Shown one piece after another: positions 29,104-39,705 of a stretch of DNA of 64,000 nt. How positions within the stretch are numbered: the stretch's first letter is position 1; the number at the start of each line of letters is the position of its first letter. The DNA is from Gammaproteobacteria bacterium (lineage in GTDB: Bacteria > Pseudomonadota > Gammaproteobacteria > Burkholderiales > Burkholderiaceae_C): the NCBI GenBank assembly GCA_018815325.1, contig JAHIYE010000013.1, positions 62,001 to 126,000 on the forward strand, given 5' to 3'. Both the position numbers and the translations under genes were made by a program. A model generated the notes under the pieces. The model ran no database searches and had not been told where the DNA came from. It was given only the letters and a program-made list of their open reading frames with translations.

Positions 29104-29232
29104 ATTGGAGTCCAAAGGGATAAAACAGTAACAAAGGCCTACAACTGCAGAGCCAACGGGATTGGGTATTGCTTGATAATACGTCCAATTCAGAAACTCA
29201 CTACGAGGATTTTTGCTTCCCTGCAACACCAT

Positions 29233-29994
29233 ATGGGCAAAGGCTATCGGCTATCGGCTTCGACCGGCATTCACAAAGGCGACCGCGAATACCAGCAGGA
29301 CCGTGTGGTATTGCTCAAGCATCCTCGTGTCAATGGCTGCGTGCTCGGCGTGGTGGCCGATGGCATGGGTGGCCGCAGTGGTGGACGCAAGGCTTCAGAT
29401 CAGGTGATGCTCACCGCGAGTCAGCTGTTCGAACGATATGCCCCAGGTATCGACGAGGCGGACGACTTGTTGCAGCAACTCGTGCGGGAATCTCATCTGG
29501 TCATCAAACTCACTGCGGTCTCATCTGAAGAAGAGCCTCACAGTACGATTGCAGCGTTCTTGATCAACCCCAAAGGTGATTGCTACTGGATACATACAGG
29601 GGACTCGCGGATTTACCATTTCAGGGGCAAGCAACTGGTCATGCGAACCCTGGATCACTCCTATGTTCAAGAGCTAGTGGACCAAGGGGAAATCACGGAA
29701 GAAGAGGCCACAGTTCATCCGGATTCGAATATCTTGACCGCGTGTCTCGGCACCGAGAACGAGCCCCCCACCGCCAGCCACTACATACCGCAGCTGGTGT
29801 CGGGTGACATTCTCATGGCCTGTACCGATGGTGTATGGCACTACCTAAGCCCCAAAGAGTTGGGGGTGGCCCTGTCTGCCCTGTCTGCCCGTGAAGCAAC
29901 CGAATTCCTGATTGACAAGGCCCGCGCACGCGGCCAGGGTAGCGGCGACAACCTGTCGCTGGTCGTCGTCAAGCTGGAGCCGCTTGACGACTAG
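29233..29994 (+). CDS. PP2C-type serine/threonine protein phosphatase
   Basis: A 253-residue PPM phosphatase. Metal-binding motifs are visible: REYQQDR (Asp in motif 1), GVVADGMGGRSGG (motif 2), HTGDSRIYHFR (motif 6 region), ACTDGVWHYL (motif 8) and GSGDNLSLVVVK (motif 11). It is a stand-alone cytoplasmic domain with no membrane helix. The start MGKGYRL matches relatives I recall, though no good ribosome site precedes it. No Hanks-type kinase, FHA or anti-sigma partner is visible nearby, so its substrate is unknown. Confidence 0.9.
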   Translation: MGKGYRLSASTGIHKGDREYQQDRVVLLKHPRVNGCVLGVVADGMGGRSGGRKASDQVMLTASQLFERYAPGIDEADDLLQQLVRESHLVIKLTAVSSEEEPHSTIAAFLINPKGDCYWIHTGDSRIYHFRGKQLVMRTLDHSYVQELVDQGEITEEEATVHPDSNILTACLGTENEPPTASHYIPQLVSGDILMACTDGVWHYLSPKELGVALSALSAREATEFLIDKARARGQGSGDNLSLVVVKLEPLDD

Positions 29995-30044
29995 GCTCCG
30001 TCCCTAGGAAATCCACGGTCACGGTCAATGCGCCCGGTAATGCC

Positions 30045-30686
30045 TCACCGCCCTGATGGCAGTGGCTTGGCCGTGCTGGGCTCTTCCACATTTTTCTGCA
30101 AGCGCTCCGCCTTGTGCTCTTGCGCCTCCTGCACCTTGCTGTCAAAATCCTTCTGCTTTTCAGCAGCCTCGTTCGCCATGCGTTCGCGTGCTGCCGCTTC
30201 GTCCTGCCGCTGGGTCTCTTTATCGCGAGTTTCACGCAAGGCATCCTGCTCTTTGGCGGGTGCCAGCCCGCGGTCGATGGCTTTTTGATCAGCACGCTGC
30301 TGCCGATCCTCCCAGTCCTTTCGCGCCTGTTCGATTTTTTTCTCTTTTTCCAGTAGCGCTTGAGGTGTATTTTTGTCAGCCAGTCGCGCCAGTGCTTCTG
30401 AGGCCTTTTGTTGCCGCTCAAGATCGTTCAAGGCGATTTCTTCACGCCTCAGAACACTCATTGCAGCATAGTGACTCGATTTGACCTTGCCAAGACAGTC
30501 TGTGACTGCAAAGCGCTGATAGCAAGCGGCTGACTCCGCAACAAAGTACGCCTCCTGCTGCTTACGACGTACTTCCAGGCGGGCACGCGCCTCATTCAGC
30601 AGGGCTTCGTTGTCAATGGACTTCTGCTGAGCGTTGCCAGCGACAGCCAATACCATCGCGAGGATGGCAAGCAGTACTTGCTTCAT
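30045..30686 (-). CDS. Exported coiled-coil protein coupled to zapE
   Basis: A 213-residue protein of unknown function. A signal peptide (MKQVLLAILAMVLAVAGNAQ) is followed by an almost uninterrupted charged helix. Two cysteines, Cys55 and Cys64 (ACYQRF...DCLGK), are placed to form a disulfide near its start; the last 15 residues are proline-containing and disordered. The ATG overlaps the zapE stop (ATGA), so it is translated with zapE. I do not recognise the family; the predicted periplasmic location contrasts with cytoplasmic ZapE. It converges with the PP2C gene. Confidence 0.75.
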   Translation of the reverse strand: MKQVLLAILAMVLAVAGNAQQKSIDNEALLNEARARLEVRRKQQEAYFVAESAACYQRFAVTDCLGKVKSSHYAAMSVLRREEIALNDLERQQKASEALARLADKNTPQALLEKEKKIEQARKDWEDRQQRADQKAIDRGLAPAKEQDALRETRDKETQRQDEAAARERMANEAAEKQKDFDSKVQEAQEHKAERLQKNVEEPSTAKPLPSGR

Positions 30687-31813
30687 GTCAGGCTGGTATC
30701 GACAAGACGGCGCTCAAGCGCCAGAAACTCACTGGATTGCATTTCTTTGAGCCGGGAAACTGTTCTGGGAAACTCATGGGCCAAAGGCCCTTCGGTATAC
30801 AAAGCCCCAGGCTGCACTTCGGCAGACATGATGAGCTTGACGCGACGATCGTACATCACATCCACCAGCCAGGTAAAGCGACGAGCCTCTGAGGCCATTC
30901 GCACGGGCATGTGAGGCACATTGCTCAGAAAAATCGTGTGGAACTGGGAGGCTATCTCAAGGTAGTCATTCTGAGAACGGGGCCCGCCACACAAGACCTT
31001 GAAATCAAACCAGACTACACCACCAGCCTTGCGTCGTGCCTTGATCTGCCTTGACTCGATATTCAGCACAGGATCTTCATCCTGAGACTCGGCCACGCGG
31101 TCAAAAGCCAGTTCCATGGCAGTATCGGCCTCGGGACCCAATGGGGTGTGATACAGCTCCACCTGCTCCAGGGTGCGATGGCGGTAGTCGGTACCATTGT
31201 CCACGTTGATCACCTCCAGCTTTTCGTTAAGCAAGGCAATCGCGGGCAAGATACGGTTGCGGTGCAAGCCGTCAGGATAAAGATCGTCAGGCTTGAAATT
31301 CGACGTCGTCACAAAACCCACCCCGTTTTTGAAGAGCGCACTGAGCAAGCGATGAAGAATCATGGCGTCGGTAATATCCGCCACGTGAAACTCGTCAAAG
31401 CAGATCAGCCGGTATTTTTTGGCGATTCGCTCTGCCAACTCATCCAGCGGATTGACCGTGCCCTGCAAGTCAGCGAGTTCCCGATGCACCTCTCGCATGA
31501 ACTCGTGAAAATGCAGCCGCGTCTTGCGCTTCAGCGGCACCGCGCCGAAAAAACAATCCATCAGAAAGCTTTTGCCACGCCCGACACCACCAAAGAGATA
31601 CACGCCTCGCGGAATATCCGGACGGTTGATCAGCTTCTTCAGGGCATTGGAGCGCAGTTCCTTGAAAACCGCCCATTCGGCAGCACAGCGCTCAAGCGCC
31701 TCGACTGCACGCAACTGCGCGGGGTCGCTTGCGTAACCCCGCGCTTGCAGTTCCGCTTCGTAGGCGTTGCGAACCGGCGTCAAGCCCTCGTGCTCAACCA
31801 TCACGCTCATCAT
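30683..31813 (-). CDS. zapE: Cell division ATPase ZapE (AFG1-like)
   Basis: A 376-residue AAA-type ATPase. Walker A is GGVGRGKS at about 75-82; FDEFHVADITDAMIL is the Walker B region; VTTSNFKPDDLYPDGLHRNR is the AFG1 signature; FTWLVDVMYDRRVKL lies near the C-terminus. ZapE associates with the Z-ring under low oxygen in E. coli, and the AFG1 relatives act in mitochondrial protein turnover. It follows odhL by 18 bases in the same direction, a frequent order in this group, and could be cotranscribed with the odh genes. Confidence 0.93.
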   Translation of the reverse strand: MMSVMVEHEGLTPVRNAYEAELQARGYASDPAQLRAVEALERCAAEWAVFKELRSNALKKLINRPDIPRGVYLFGGVGRGKSFLMDCFFGAVPLKRKTRLHFHEFMREVHRELADLQGTVNPLDELAERIAKKYRLICFDEFHVADITDAMILHRLLSALFKNGVGFVTTSNFKPDDLYPDGLHRNRILPAIALLNEKLEVINVDNGTDYRHRTLEQVELYHTPLGPEADTAMELAFDRVAESQDEDPVLNIESRQIKARRKAGGVVWFDFKVLCGGPRSQNDYLEIASQFHTIFLSNVPHMPVRMASEARRFTWLVDVMYDRRVKLIMSAEVQPGALYTEGPLAHEFPRTVSRLKEMQSSEFLALERRLVDTSLT

Positions 31814-31831
31814 CCAGGCGGCAATTGCCGA

Positions 31832-33259
<1,428 letters not shown>

Positions 33260-33269
33260 TGTTCGCTCC

Positions 33270-34532
33270 TCAGATGTCAAACAGAAGGCGAGCGGGATCT
33301 TCGAGCGCTTCTTTCATGGCAACCAGACCCAGCACGGCTTCGCGACCGTCGATGATGCGGTGGTCATAGCTCATGGCCAGATAGTTGATCGGGCGAACGA
33401 CGACTTGACCGTTTTCCACCACAGCGCGGTCCTTCGTGGCATGCACCCCGAGAATCGCACTTTGTGGTGGATTGATGATGGGGGTGGACAACATCGAGCC
33501 GAAGACACCTCCATTGGAGATGGAGAAGGTACCACCTGTCATGTCCTCGATACCGAGCTTGCCTTCGCGCGCCTTGGCACCGAATTCAGCGATCTTCTTC
33601 TCGATCTCGGCAAAGCTCATCTGGTCGGCATTGCGCAGAATTGGCACCACCAGACCTCGGGGCGAGCCCACGGCAATCCCGATATCGAAGTAACCGTGGT
33701 AGACGATGTCATTGCCATCAATGGATGCATTAATGACAGGGTACTTCTTGAGCGCATGAACGGCAGCTTTGACGAAGAAGCTCATGAAGCCGATCTTCAC
33801 ACCATGCTCTTTCTCAAATTTCTCCTGGAAGCGCTTGCGCATTTCCATCACGGGTGCCATGTTGACTTCGTTGAAAGTGGTCAGGATGGCATTGGTGGAC
33901 TGGGATTGCAGCAAACGCTCAGCCACGCGGGCCCGCAGGCGACTCATCGGCACGCGCTGCTCCGGACGATCACCCAGGGCTGGCGGCTTTGTTGCGACCT
34001 GAGGCAGAGAGGTTGTTGGAACTCCAGTTGGAATTGGCGAAGCTGCTGCAGGTTTGGAAGCAGCAGGTGCTGTAGCGGCCAGCACATCACCTTTTGTGAC
34101 ACGGCCGTCCTTGCCTGTTCCAGGGACAGAGCCGGTGGCCATGCCCTTGTCTGCCATCAGCTTGGCGGCAGCAGGCATGGCGACACCCGCCTTGCTGGCC
34201 GTCGCAACCGCGGCAGGCGCTGCGGCAGGCGCAGACACTGCGGCCGCAGCGGCAACCGATGCCGGCACCGCCGGTGCGGCGGCAACCTTGCCCTCGGTGT
34301 CGATCTTGGCAATCACCTGCTCAGCGACCACCGTTCCACCATCACCCACCAAAAGTTCAGACAGGACGCCGGCAGAGGGCGCGGGTACCTCCAGCACGAC
34401 CTTGTCAGTCTCGATTTCGATCAGGATTTCATCGATGGCGATCAAATCACCAACTTTCTTTTTCCAGTTCAGCATGGTGGCTTCCGCCACGGACTCGGAC
34501 AACTGGGGCACCTTAACTTCTACGATAGCCAT
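33270..34532 (-). CDS. sucB: Dihydrolipoamide succinyltransferase (E2 of 2-oxoglutarate dehydrogenase)
   Basis: A 420-residue E2 with one lipoyl domain (lysine in [13 protein letters not shown], about residue 44), an Ala-rich linker, a peripheral-subunit binding domain ([21 protein letters not shown]), a second Pro/Ala linker and the catalytic domain with the His of [13 protein letters not shown]. It transfers succinyl groups to CoA. GGAAAGAAA precedes the ATG. It lies between sucA and the E3 gene with short gaps. Confidence 0.96.
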   Translation of the reverse strand: MAIVEVKVPQLSESVAEATMLNWKKKVGDLIAIDEILIEIETDKVVLEVPAPSAGVLSELLVGDGGTVVAEQVIAKIDTEGKVAAAPAVPASVAAAAAVSAPAAAPAAVATASKAGVAMPAAAKLMADKGMATGSVPGTGKDGRVTKGDVLAATAPAASKPAAASPIPTGVPTTSLPQVATKPPALGDRPEQRVPMSRLRARVAERLLQSQSTNAILTTFNEVNMAPVMEMRKRFQEKFEKEHGVKIGFMSFFVKAAVHALKKYPVINASIDGNDIVYHGYFDIGIAVGSPRGLVVPILRNADQMSFAEIEKKIAEFGAKAREGKLGIEDMTGGTFSISNGGVFGSMLSTPIINPPQSAILGVHATKDRAVVENGQVVVRPINYLAMSYDHRIIDGREAVLGLVAMKEALEDPARLLFDI

Positions 34533-34573
34533 TTTGTTTCTTTCCGTTATTTTTTCGAGGATGCGATAGCGTC

Positions 34574-37468
34574 TTACTTGGACAGGACAAAGCCCTTGAG
34601 CTTGCCAAACGCGCCCTCAACGAGTGCCTTTTGCTGATCCTGATGCAGATGCGAATAGCCGACGGCTGGCGAAGCGGAGGCAGCGCGCCCCGAGTAGCCA
34701 AGCTTCTGACCCTCCACCATGTTTTCCTGGATGTAGTGCTGCACAAAGAACCAGGCACCTTGGTTCTGCGGCTCATCCTGACACCAGACCACCTCCGTCG
34801 CGTTGGGGTATTTCTTCAGCTCAGCCGCAAATGCCTTGTGAGGGAAGGGATAGAGCTGTTCAACACGCAGAATGGCTACGTTGTCTGATCCGTTTTCCTC
34901 GCGCTTCTTGACAAGGTCGTAATAAACCTTGCCGGAGCACACCACCACACGCTTGACCTTGTCCGCCTTGATGTCTTTTTGCTCAGGAATGACGGTCTGG
35001 AACGTGCCCTTGGTGAACTCAATCAGAGGGGACGCCGCATCCTTGTTTCGCAACAAGGACTTGGGCGTCATGATGATCAGCGGCTTGCGCAGGTTGCGTA
35101 CCATCTGCCGACGCAGCACATGGAAAATCTGGCTGGCCGTAGTGGGCTGCACCACCTGCATATTGGTATCGGCCGAGAGCTGCATGAAGCGCTCAAGACG
35201 GGCCGAACTGTGCTCGGGCCCCTGCCCTTCATAGCCGTGCGGCAGCATCAGTGCAATGCCATTGACACGGCCCCACTTGACTTCGCCAGAAGCAATGAAT
35301 TGATCAATCACCACCTGGGCACCGTTGGCAAAGTCGCCAAACTGGGCTTCCCAGATCACCAGGGTGTTGGGGTCGTTGGACGCATAGCCGTACTCGAAGG
35401 CCAGCACGGCCTCTTCGGACAGGATCGAGTCGATTACCGTGAACGGGGCCTGGTTGTCCGTGACGTTCTGCAGAGGAATATAGGAGCCCGTGTCCCACTT
35501 CTCGCGTTTCTGATCGTGAATCACGGAGTGGCGGTGCGTGAAGGTGCCACGTCCGCAGTCTTCACCCGACAGGCGCACCGGGTAGCCACTGGCCACCAGC
35601 GAGGCAAACGCCATATGCTCACCCATGCCCCAATCGACTGGAATGTCTCCACGGCCCATCGCCGCACGATCGTCATAGACCTTGCGAACCAGTTGGTGAG
35701 GTGTCACGCTGTCAGGAATCGTGGTGATGCGCTCTGCCAGACGCTTCCACTCAGCCATGGGAATGGCGGTATCTGCTGCATCTGTCCACTTCTTGCCCAG
35801 ATAAGGCGACCAGTCCACCGCGTACTTGCTCTTGAAGTCCGTCAGCACTGGATCCACCGTGTGCTTGCCCGCGTCCATGGCCGCGCGATAGGCCTTGGCC
35901 ATGTCATCGCCGAGCGTGTCGCCAAAGCCCTGCACCGCGAGTTTGTCGGCATACAGTTTTCGGGTGCCCGGGTGCGCAGCGATTTTCTTGTACATCAGCG
36001 GCTGGGTCAGCGAGGGGGTGTCCTGCTCGTTATGCCCCAGCTTGCGGAAGCAGATGATGTCAACCACCACATCCTTGCTGAACTCCATACGGTACTCCAG
36101 CGCCAGCTGGGTGGCCAGCACCACGGCCTCGGGATCGTCGCCATTGACGTGCAGCACCGGCGACTCGATCATCTTCACGATATCGGTGCAATAAAGGGTT
36201 GAGCGGCTGTCGCGTGGATCGCTCGTGGTGAAACCAATCTGGTTGTTGATCACGATGTGCACCGTACCGCCTGTGGTGTAGCCACGCGTTTCGGCCAGCG
36301 CCAGCGTTTCCATCACGATACCCTGTCCGGCAAAGGCCGCATCACCATGCACCAACACGGGCAGTACCTGCTTGCCCTTAGGGTCGCCACGGCGGTCCAT
36401 GCGGGCACGCACAGAGCCTTCAACCACGGGGTTGACGATCTCCAGGTGCGACGGGTTGAAGGCCAGCGTGAGGTGAACCGGGCCGCCGGGCGTCGACACA
36501 TCAGAGCTGAAGCCTTGGTGGTATTTGACGTCACCACTGGGCAGGTCTTCGGGTGCCGTATGGTCAAACTCGGCAAACAGGCCGGAAGGCATTTTGCCCA
36601 AGGAGTTCACCAGCACATTGAGGCGGCCGCGGTGGGCCATGCCGATCACGATTTCCTGAATACCCTGGGTTCCACCCAGCTTGATGAGCTCGTCCATGGA
36701 GGCAATAAAACTCTCGCCTCCCTCCAGCGAGAAGCGTTTCTGCCCCACATATTTGGTGTGCAGGAAACGCTCAAGGCCTTCGGCCGCGGTCAAGCGCTCA
36801 AGAATATGCTTCTTTTTCTCGGCCGTGAAGTTGGGTGTGGTCCGGATGGATTCGAGTTTCTGCTGCCACCAGCGCTTCTGATTCTGGTCAGTGATGTACA
36901 TGTACTCGGCACCGATCGTGCCGCAGTAGGTCTCGCGCAAGGCATTGAGCAACTCGCGCAGGCTCATCGTGTCTTTGCCGAAGAAGGTATTGCTCGTGTT
37001 GAACACGGTTTCCTGGTCCGCATCGCTGAAACCGTAGAAGGACGGATCCAGTTCAGGAATGTGTACGCGCTCTGCGCGCTTGAGCGGGTCAAGGTCTGCC
37101 CATCGGGCACCGACATTGCGGTAGGCTGCGATCAACTGCTGCACCGCGGTGCGCTTGCGACCCATTTCGGAGTCAGCCCCGGTGGCCATCACGACCTGGG
37201 TGCCGCCCTGCTTGGCGCGCTCGGCAAACGCATTGATCACGGGGAGATGGGGCACGTCCCGGGTATTGCTGCCATCACCAGCGGGCACGTGCTGGAGCGC
37301 ATCGAAGTACTCACGCCAGTTATCCGACACACTGCCTGGATTGTCCAGGTAGTTCTCGTACATCTCCTCGACATACGGGGCATTGCCGCCAAAAAGATAA
37401 CTGTTGCCTTGATAGGCTTGATAGACGGACGACGTCTGATTTGTCCCGGGGGACGTAGATTCACTCAT
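34574..37468 (-). CDS. sucA: 2-oxoglutarate dehydrogenase E1 component
   Basis: A 964-residue thiamine-diphosphate enzyme that decarboxylates 2-oxoglutarate in the TCA cycle. The N-terminal 70 residues ([20 protein letters not shown]) form the E2-binding segment. [28 protein letters not shown] and the TPP motif region around [17 protein letters not shown] are visible; the transketolase-like C-terminal half contains [20 protein letters not shown]. The ATG is preceded by GGAGGTCAGCGGAGA. A 7-bp hairpin lies just upstream of the ribosome site. It is the first gene of the operon. Confidence 0.97.
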   Translation of the reverse strand: MSESTSPGTNQTSSVYQAYQGNSYLFGGNAPYVEEMYENYLDNPGSVSDNWREYFDALQHVPAGDGSNTRDVPHLPVINAFAERAKQGGTQVVMATGADSEMGRKRTAVQQLIAAYRNVGARWADLDPLKRAERVHIPELDPSFYGFSDADQETVFNTSNTFFGKDTMSLRELLNALRETYCGTIGAEYMYITDQNQKRWWQQKLESIRTTPNFTAEKKKHILERLTAAEGLERFLHTKYVGQKRFSLEGGESFIASMDELIKLGGTQGIQEIVIGMAHRGRLNVLVNSLGKMPSGLFAEFDHTAPEDLPSGDVKYHQGFSSDVSTPGGPVHLTLAFNPSHLEIVNPVVEGSVRARMDRRGDPKGKQVLPVLVHGDAAFAGQGIVMETLALAETRGYTTGGTVHIVINNQIGFTTSDPRDSRSTLYCTDIVKMIESPVLHVNGDDPEAVVLATQLALEYRMEFSKDVVVDIICFRKLGHNEQDTPSLTQPLMYKKIAAHPGTRKLYADKLAVQGFGDTLGDDMAKAYRAAMDAGKHTVDPVLTDFKSKYAVDWSPYLGKKWTDAADTAIPMAEWKRLAERITTIPDSVTPHQLVRKVYDDRAAMGRGDIPVDWGMGEHMAFASLVASGYPVRLSGEDCGRGTFTHRHSVIHDQKREKWDTGSYIPLQNVTDNQAPFTVIDSILSEEAVLAFEYGYASNDPNTLVIWEAQFGDFANGAQVVIDQFIASGEVKWGRVNGIALMLPHGYEGQGPEHSSARLERFMQLSADTNMQVVQPTTASQIFHVLRRQMVRNLRKPLIIMTPKSLLRNKDAASPLIEFTKGTFQTVIPEQKDIKADKVKRVVVCSGKVYYDLVKKREENGSDNVAILRVEQLYPFPHKAFAAELKKYPNATEVVWCQDEPQNQGAWFFVQHYIQENMVEGQKLGYSGRAASASPAVGYSHLHQDQQKALVEGAFGKLKGFVLSK

Positions 37469-37483
37469 TCTCCGCTGACCTCC

Positions 37484-37500
37484 GTTTCCCTGTGGGAAAC
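37484..37500. promoter_or_regulatory. Hairpin in the sucA leader
   Basis: GTTTCCC-TGT-GGGAAAC forms a perfect 7-bp stem with a 3-base loop on either strand, ending immediately upstream of the GGAGG ribosome site of sucA. It may influence initiation or mark the 5' end of the operon mRNA. No transcription-factor site is recognised. Confidence 0.5.
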
Positions 37501-37652
37501 ATTAGCTGGTTAAAGCTTGTTGATTAACCTTCCGCGGCACGGCTTGACCGATTGGCGGATGCGACTGTGGCGGTGGGAAGGGCCTAGTAACAAGCCGTTA
37601 TTGTGCCACTGAAAGCCTGAACAAACAAATCACGCCCTCTGGGACACACCCG

Positions 37653-39548
37653 TTATGAGGCGAGCAGGTCCTTGATTTGCTGCAGCGCTGCCGGATCTTC
37701 CATGGTGGTGAGGTCTCCCGCATCCCGGCCTTCGCAGACGGCCTGAATGGCACGGCGCAACAGTTTTCCGCTGCGGGTTTTAGGCAATACCGTGACGAAC
37801 CGCACACGCGCCGGCCGGCCCACGGCGCCCAGTGACTTGTCCACCACCGCCATGACTTCGCCCTCCAGTTTGAGGTGCGCAGCGGCATCGACAAGCAGAC
37901 TCGCATCCTTTACCACGGCAAACGCCATGGCTACCTGGCCCTTGAGCTGATCGGCCACGCCCACTACCGCCACCTCGGCAATATTGGGGTGACTGGAGAT
38001 ACTCTCCTCGATTTCGCGTGTCCCCAGGCGGTGGCCCGCCACATTGATCACATCGTCCGTTCGACCCAGGATGAAAAAGTAGCCGTCCTTGTCGCGAATG
38101 CCCCAATCGAACGTGTTGTAGCGCAGCTTGCCAGCGGCCCCCGTCCAGTAGGTCTTGACGAAGCGGTCATCGTCACGCCAGACCGTCTGCATGCAGCCCG
38201 GCGGCAATGGGCCCTCGATCGTCACAACGCCTTTCTGATCCGGCCCCTTGAGCTCCTCGCCCGTGATGTCATCGATCAGTTTGACGTCATAGCCATACAT
38301 CGCAACGCCTGGGCTCCCAAACCTGCTGGGCTTTTTCTCCACCCCATTGGCAATGGTGAGAATGGGCCAGCCGGTTTCGGTCTGCCAGTAGTTGTCGATG
38401 ATCGGCACTCCCAGTCCTTCGCTGATCCATTGTGCGGTGGGCTCATCAAGTGGTTCACCGGCCAGGTACAGCGCCTTGAGACTGGAGAGGTCATATTTCT
38501 TGAGGAACTCGAGGTTCTGCTTCTTGAGCACACGCACAGCTGTGGGCGCTGAGAACATGCGCGTGACCTTGTATTTCTCCACCAGTTGCCACCAGATACC
38601 TGCATCGGGCCGGGTCGGCAAGCCTTCGTACATGATGGTGGCCATGCCGGCGATCAGCGGGCCATAGACGATGTAGCTGTGCCCTACTACCCAGCCGATG
38701 TCGCTGGTAGAGAAATAGGTCTCTCCTGGCTTGCCCTCGAAGATGTGCTTCATGCTGGCTGCCAGCGCCACGGCATAACCACCCGTGTCGCGCTGCACGC
38801 CCTTGGGCTTGCCCGTGGTGCCCGAGGTGTAAAGGGTGTAGCTCACATGTGTGGCATCAAGCCATTCGCAGGGCACTTCTGCCTGCAGGTGTTTTTGCCG
38901 CATTGCCCCCCAGAGATGGTCGCGTCCAGCTACCAAATTCATAGCAGACAATTTGCGGTCTACCAGAAGCACGGATTCCGGCTTGTGTGTGGACAGGCGG
39001 ATGGCCTCATCCAGCAGGGGTTTGTAGGCCACCACCTTGCCACCACGGGAACCTGCATCGGCGCTCACCACCACGCGCGGCTCCGCATCCTCGATGCGCG
39101 AGGCGAGCGAACCCGACGCGAAGCCGCCGAACACCACCGAGTGGATGGCACCAATGCGCGCACAGGCCAGCATTGCAAATGCCGCCTCGGCAATCATCGG
39201 CATGTAGATCAGCACACGGTCGCCCTTGCGCACCCCCAACTCAAGCAAACTGGCCGCCATGCGCTGCACTTCCGCATGGAGTTCACGGAACGTGTAGATG
39301 ACCTCTTCATCCGTCTCGGTGCTGACATAAATCAGTGCGCTCTGATCTGCCCGCTCCTTCAGATGCCGGTCGACCGCGTTGTGACAGAGATTCGTGGTGC
39401 CTCCCACAAACCAGCGGGCAAAAGGTGGATGGCTGTAGTCACAGATGGTTTGTGCTGGCGTTTTCCAGTCAATCAGCTTGGCCTGTTCGGCCCAGAATGC
39501 GTCGGGCTGCTCGATGGAGCGACGATAGAACTCGGCGTAGCTAGTCAT
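37653..39548 (-). CDS. prpE: Propionyl-CoA synthetase PrpE
   Basis: A 631-residue acyl-adenylate-forming enzyme. The P-loop is TSGTTGKPKGV, the A5 motif YWQTETGWP, the A8 hinge GRTDDVINVAGHRLGTREIEE, and the A10 lysine TRSGKLLRR. Sequence and length fit PrpE rather than acetyl-CoA synthetase. It activates propionate (or acetate) to the CoA ester. The start at 39548 follows AGGAG. No methylcitrate-cycle genes are next to it. The upstream region (39549-39600) is very AT-rich and probably contains its promoter. A 184-base gap separates it from sucA. Confidence 0.9.
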   Translation of the reverse strand: MTSYAEFYRRSIEQPDAFWAEQAKLIDWKTPAQTICDYSHPPFARWFVGGTTNLCHNAVDRHLKERADQSALIYVSTETDEEVIYTFRELHAEVQRMAASLLELGVRKGDRVLIYMPMIAEAAFAMLACARIGAIHSVVFGGFASGSLASRIEDAEPRVVVSADAGSRGGKVVAYKPLLDEAIRLSTHKPESVLLVDRKLSAMNLVAGRDHLWGAMRQKHLQAEVPCEWLDATHVSYTLYTSGTTGKPKGVQRDTGGYAVALAASMKHIFEGKPGETYFSTSDIGWVVGHSYIVYGPLIAGMATIMYEGLPTRPDAGIWWQLVEKYKVTRMFSAPTAVRVLKKQNLEFLKKYDLSSLKALYLAGEPLDEPTAQWISEGLGVPIIDNYWQTETGWPILTIANGVEKKPSRFGSPGVAMYGYDVKLIDDITGEELKGPDQKGVVTIEGPLPPGCMQTVWRDDDRFVKTYWTGAAGKLRYNTFDWGIRDKDGYFFILGRTDDVINVAGHRLGTREIEESISSHPNIAEVAVVGVADQLKGQVAMAFAVVKDASLLVDAAAHLKLEGEVMAVVDKSLGAVGRPARVRFVTVLPKTRSGKLLRRAIQAVCEGRDAGDLTTMEDPAALQQIKDLLAS

Positions 39549-39705
39549 GCTGGTCTCCTGAAATGTTATCAATGCACAGATTATTTGAATTCATAATTAT
39601 TAATACTGGACTTGCAGGAAGCTGACAGCGGGCGGCAAAGACCCTCTCCGACCGCAAATAAGCCACGCAGAAACCAGCCAGTCGTTCATACAGCAATCAT
39701 GCCGG

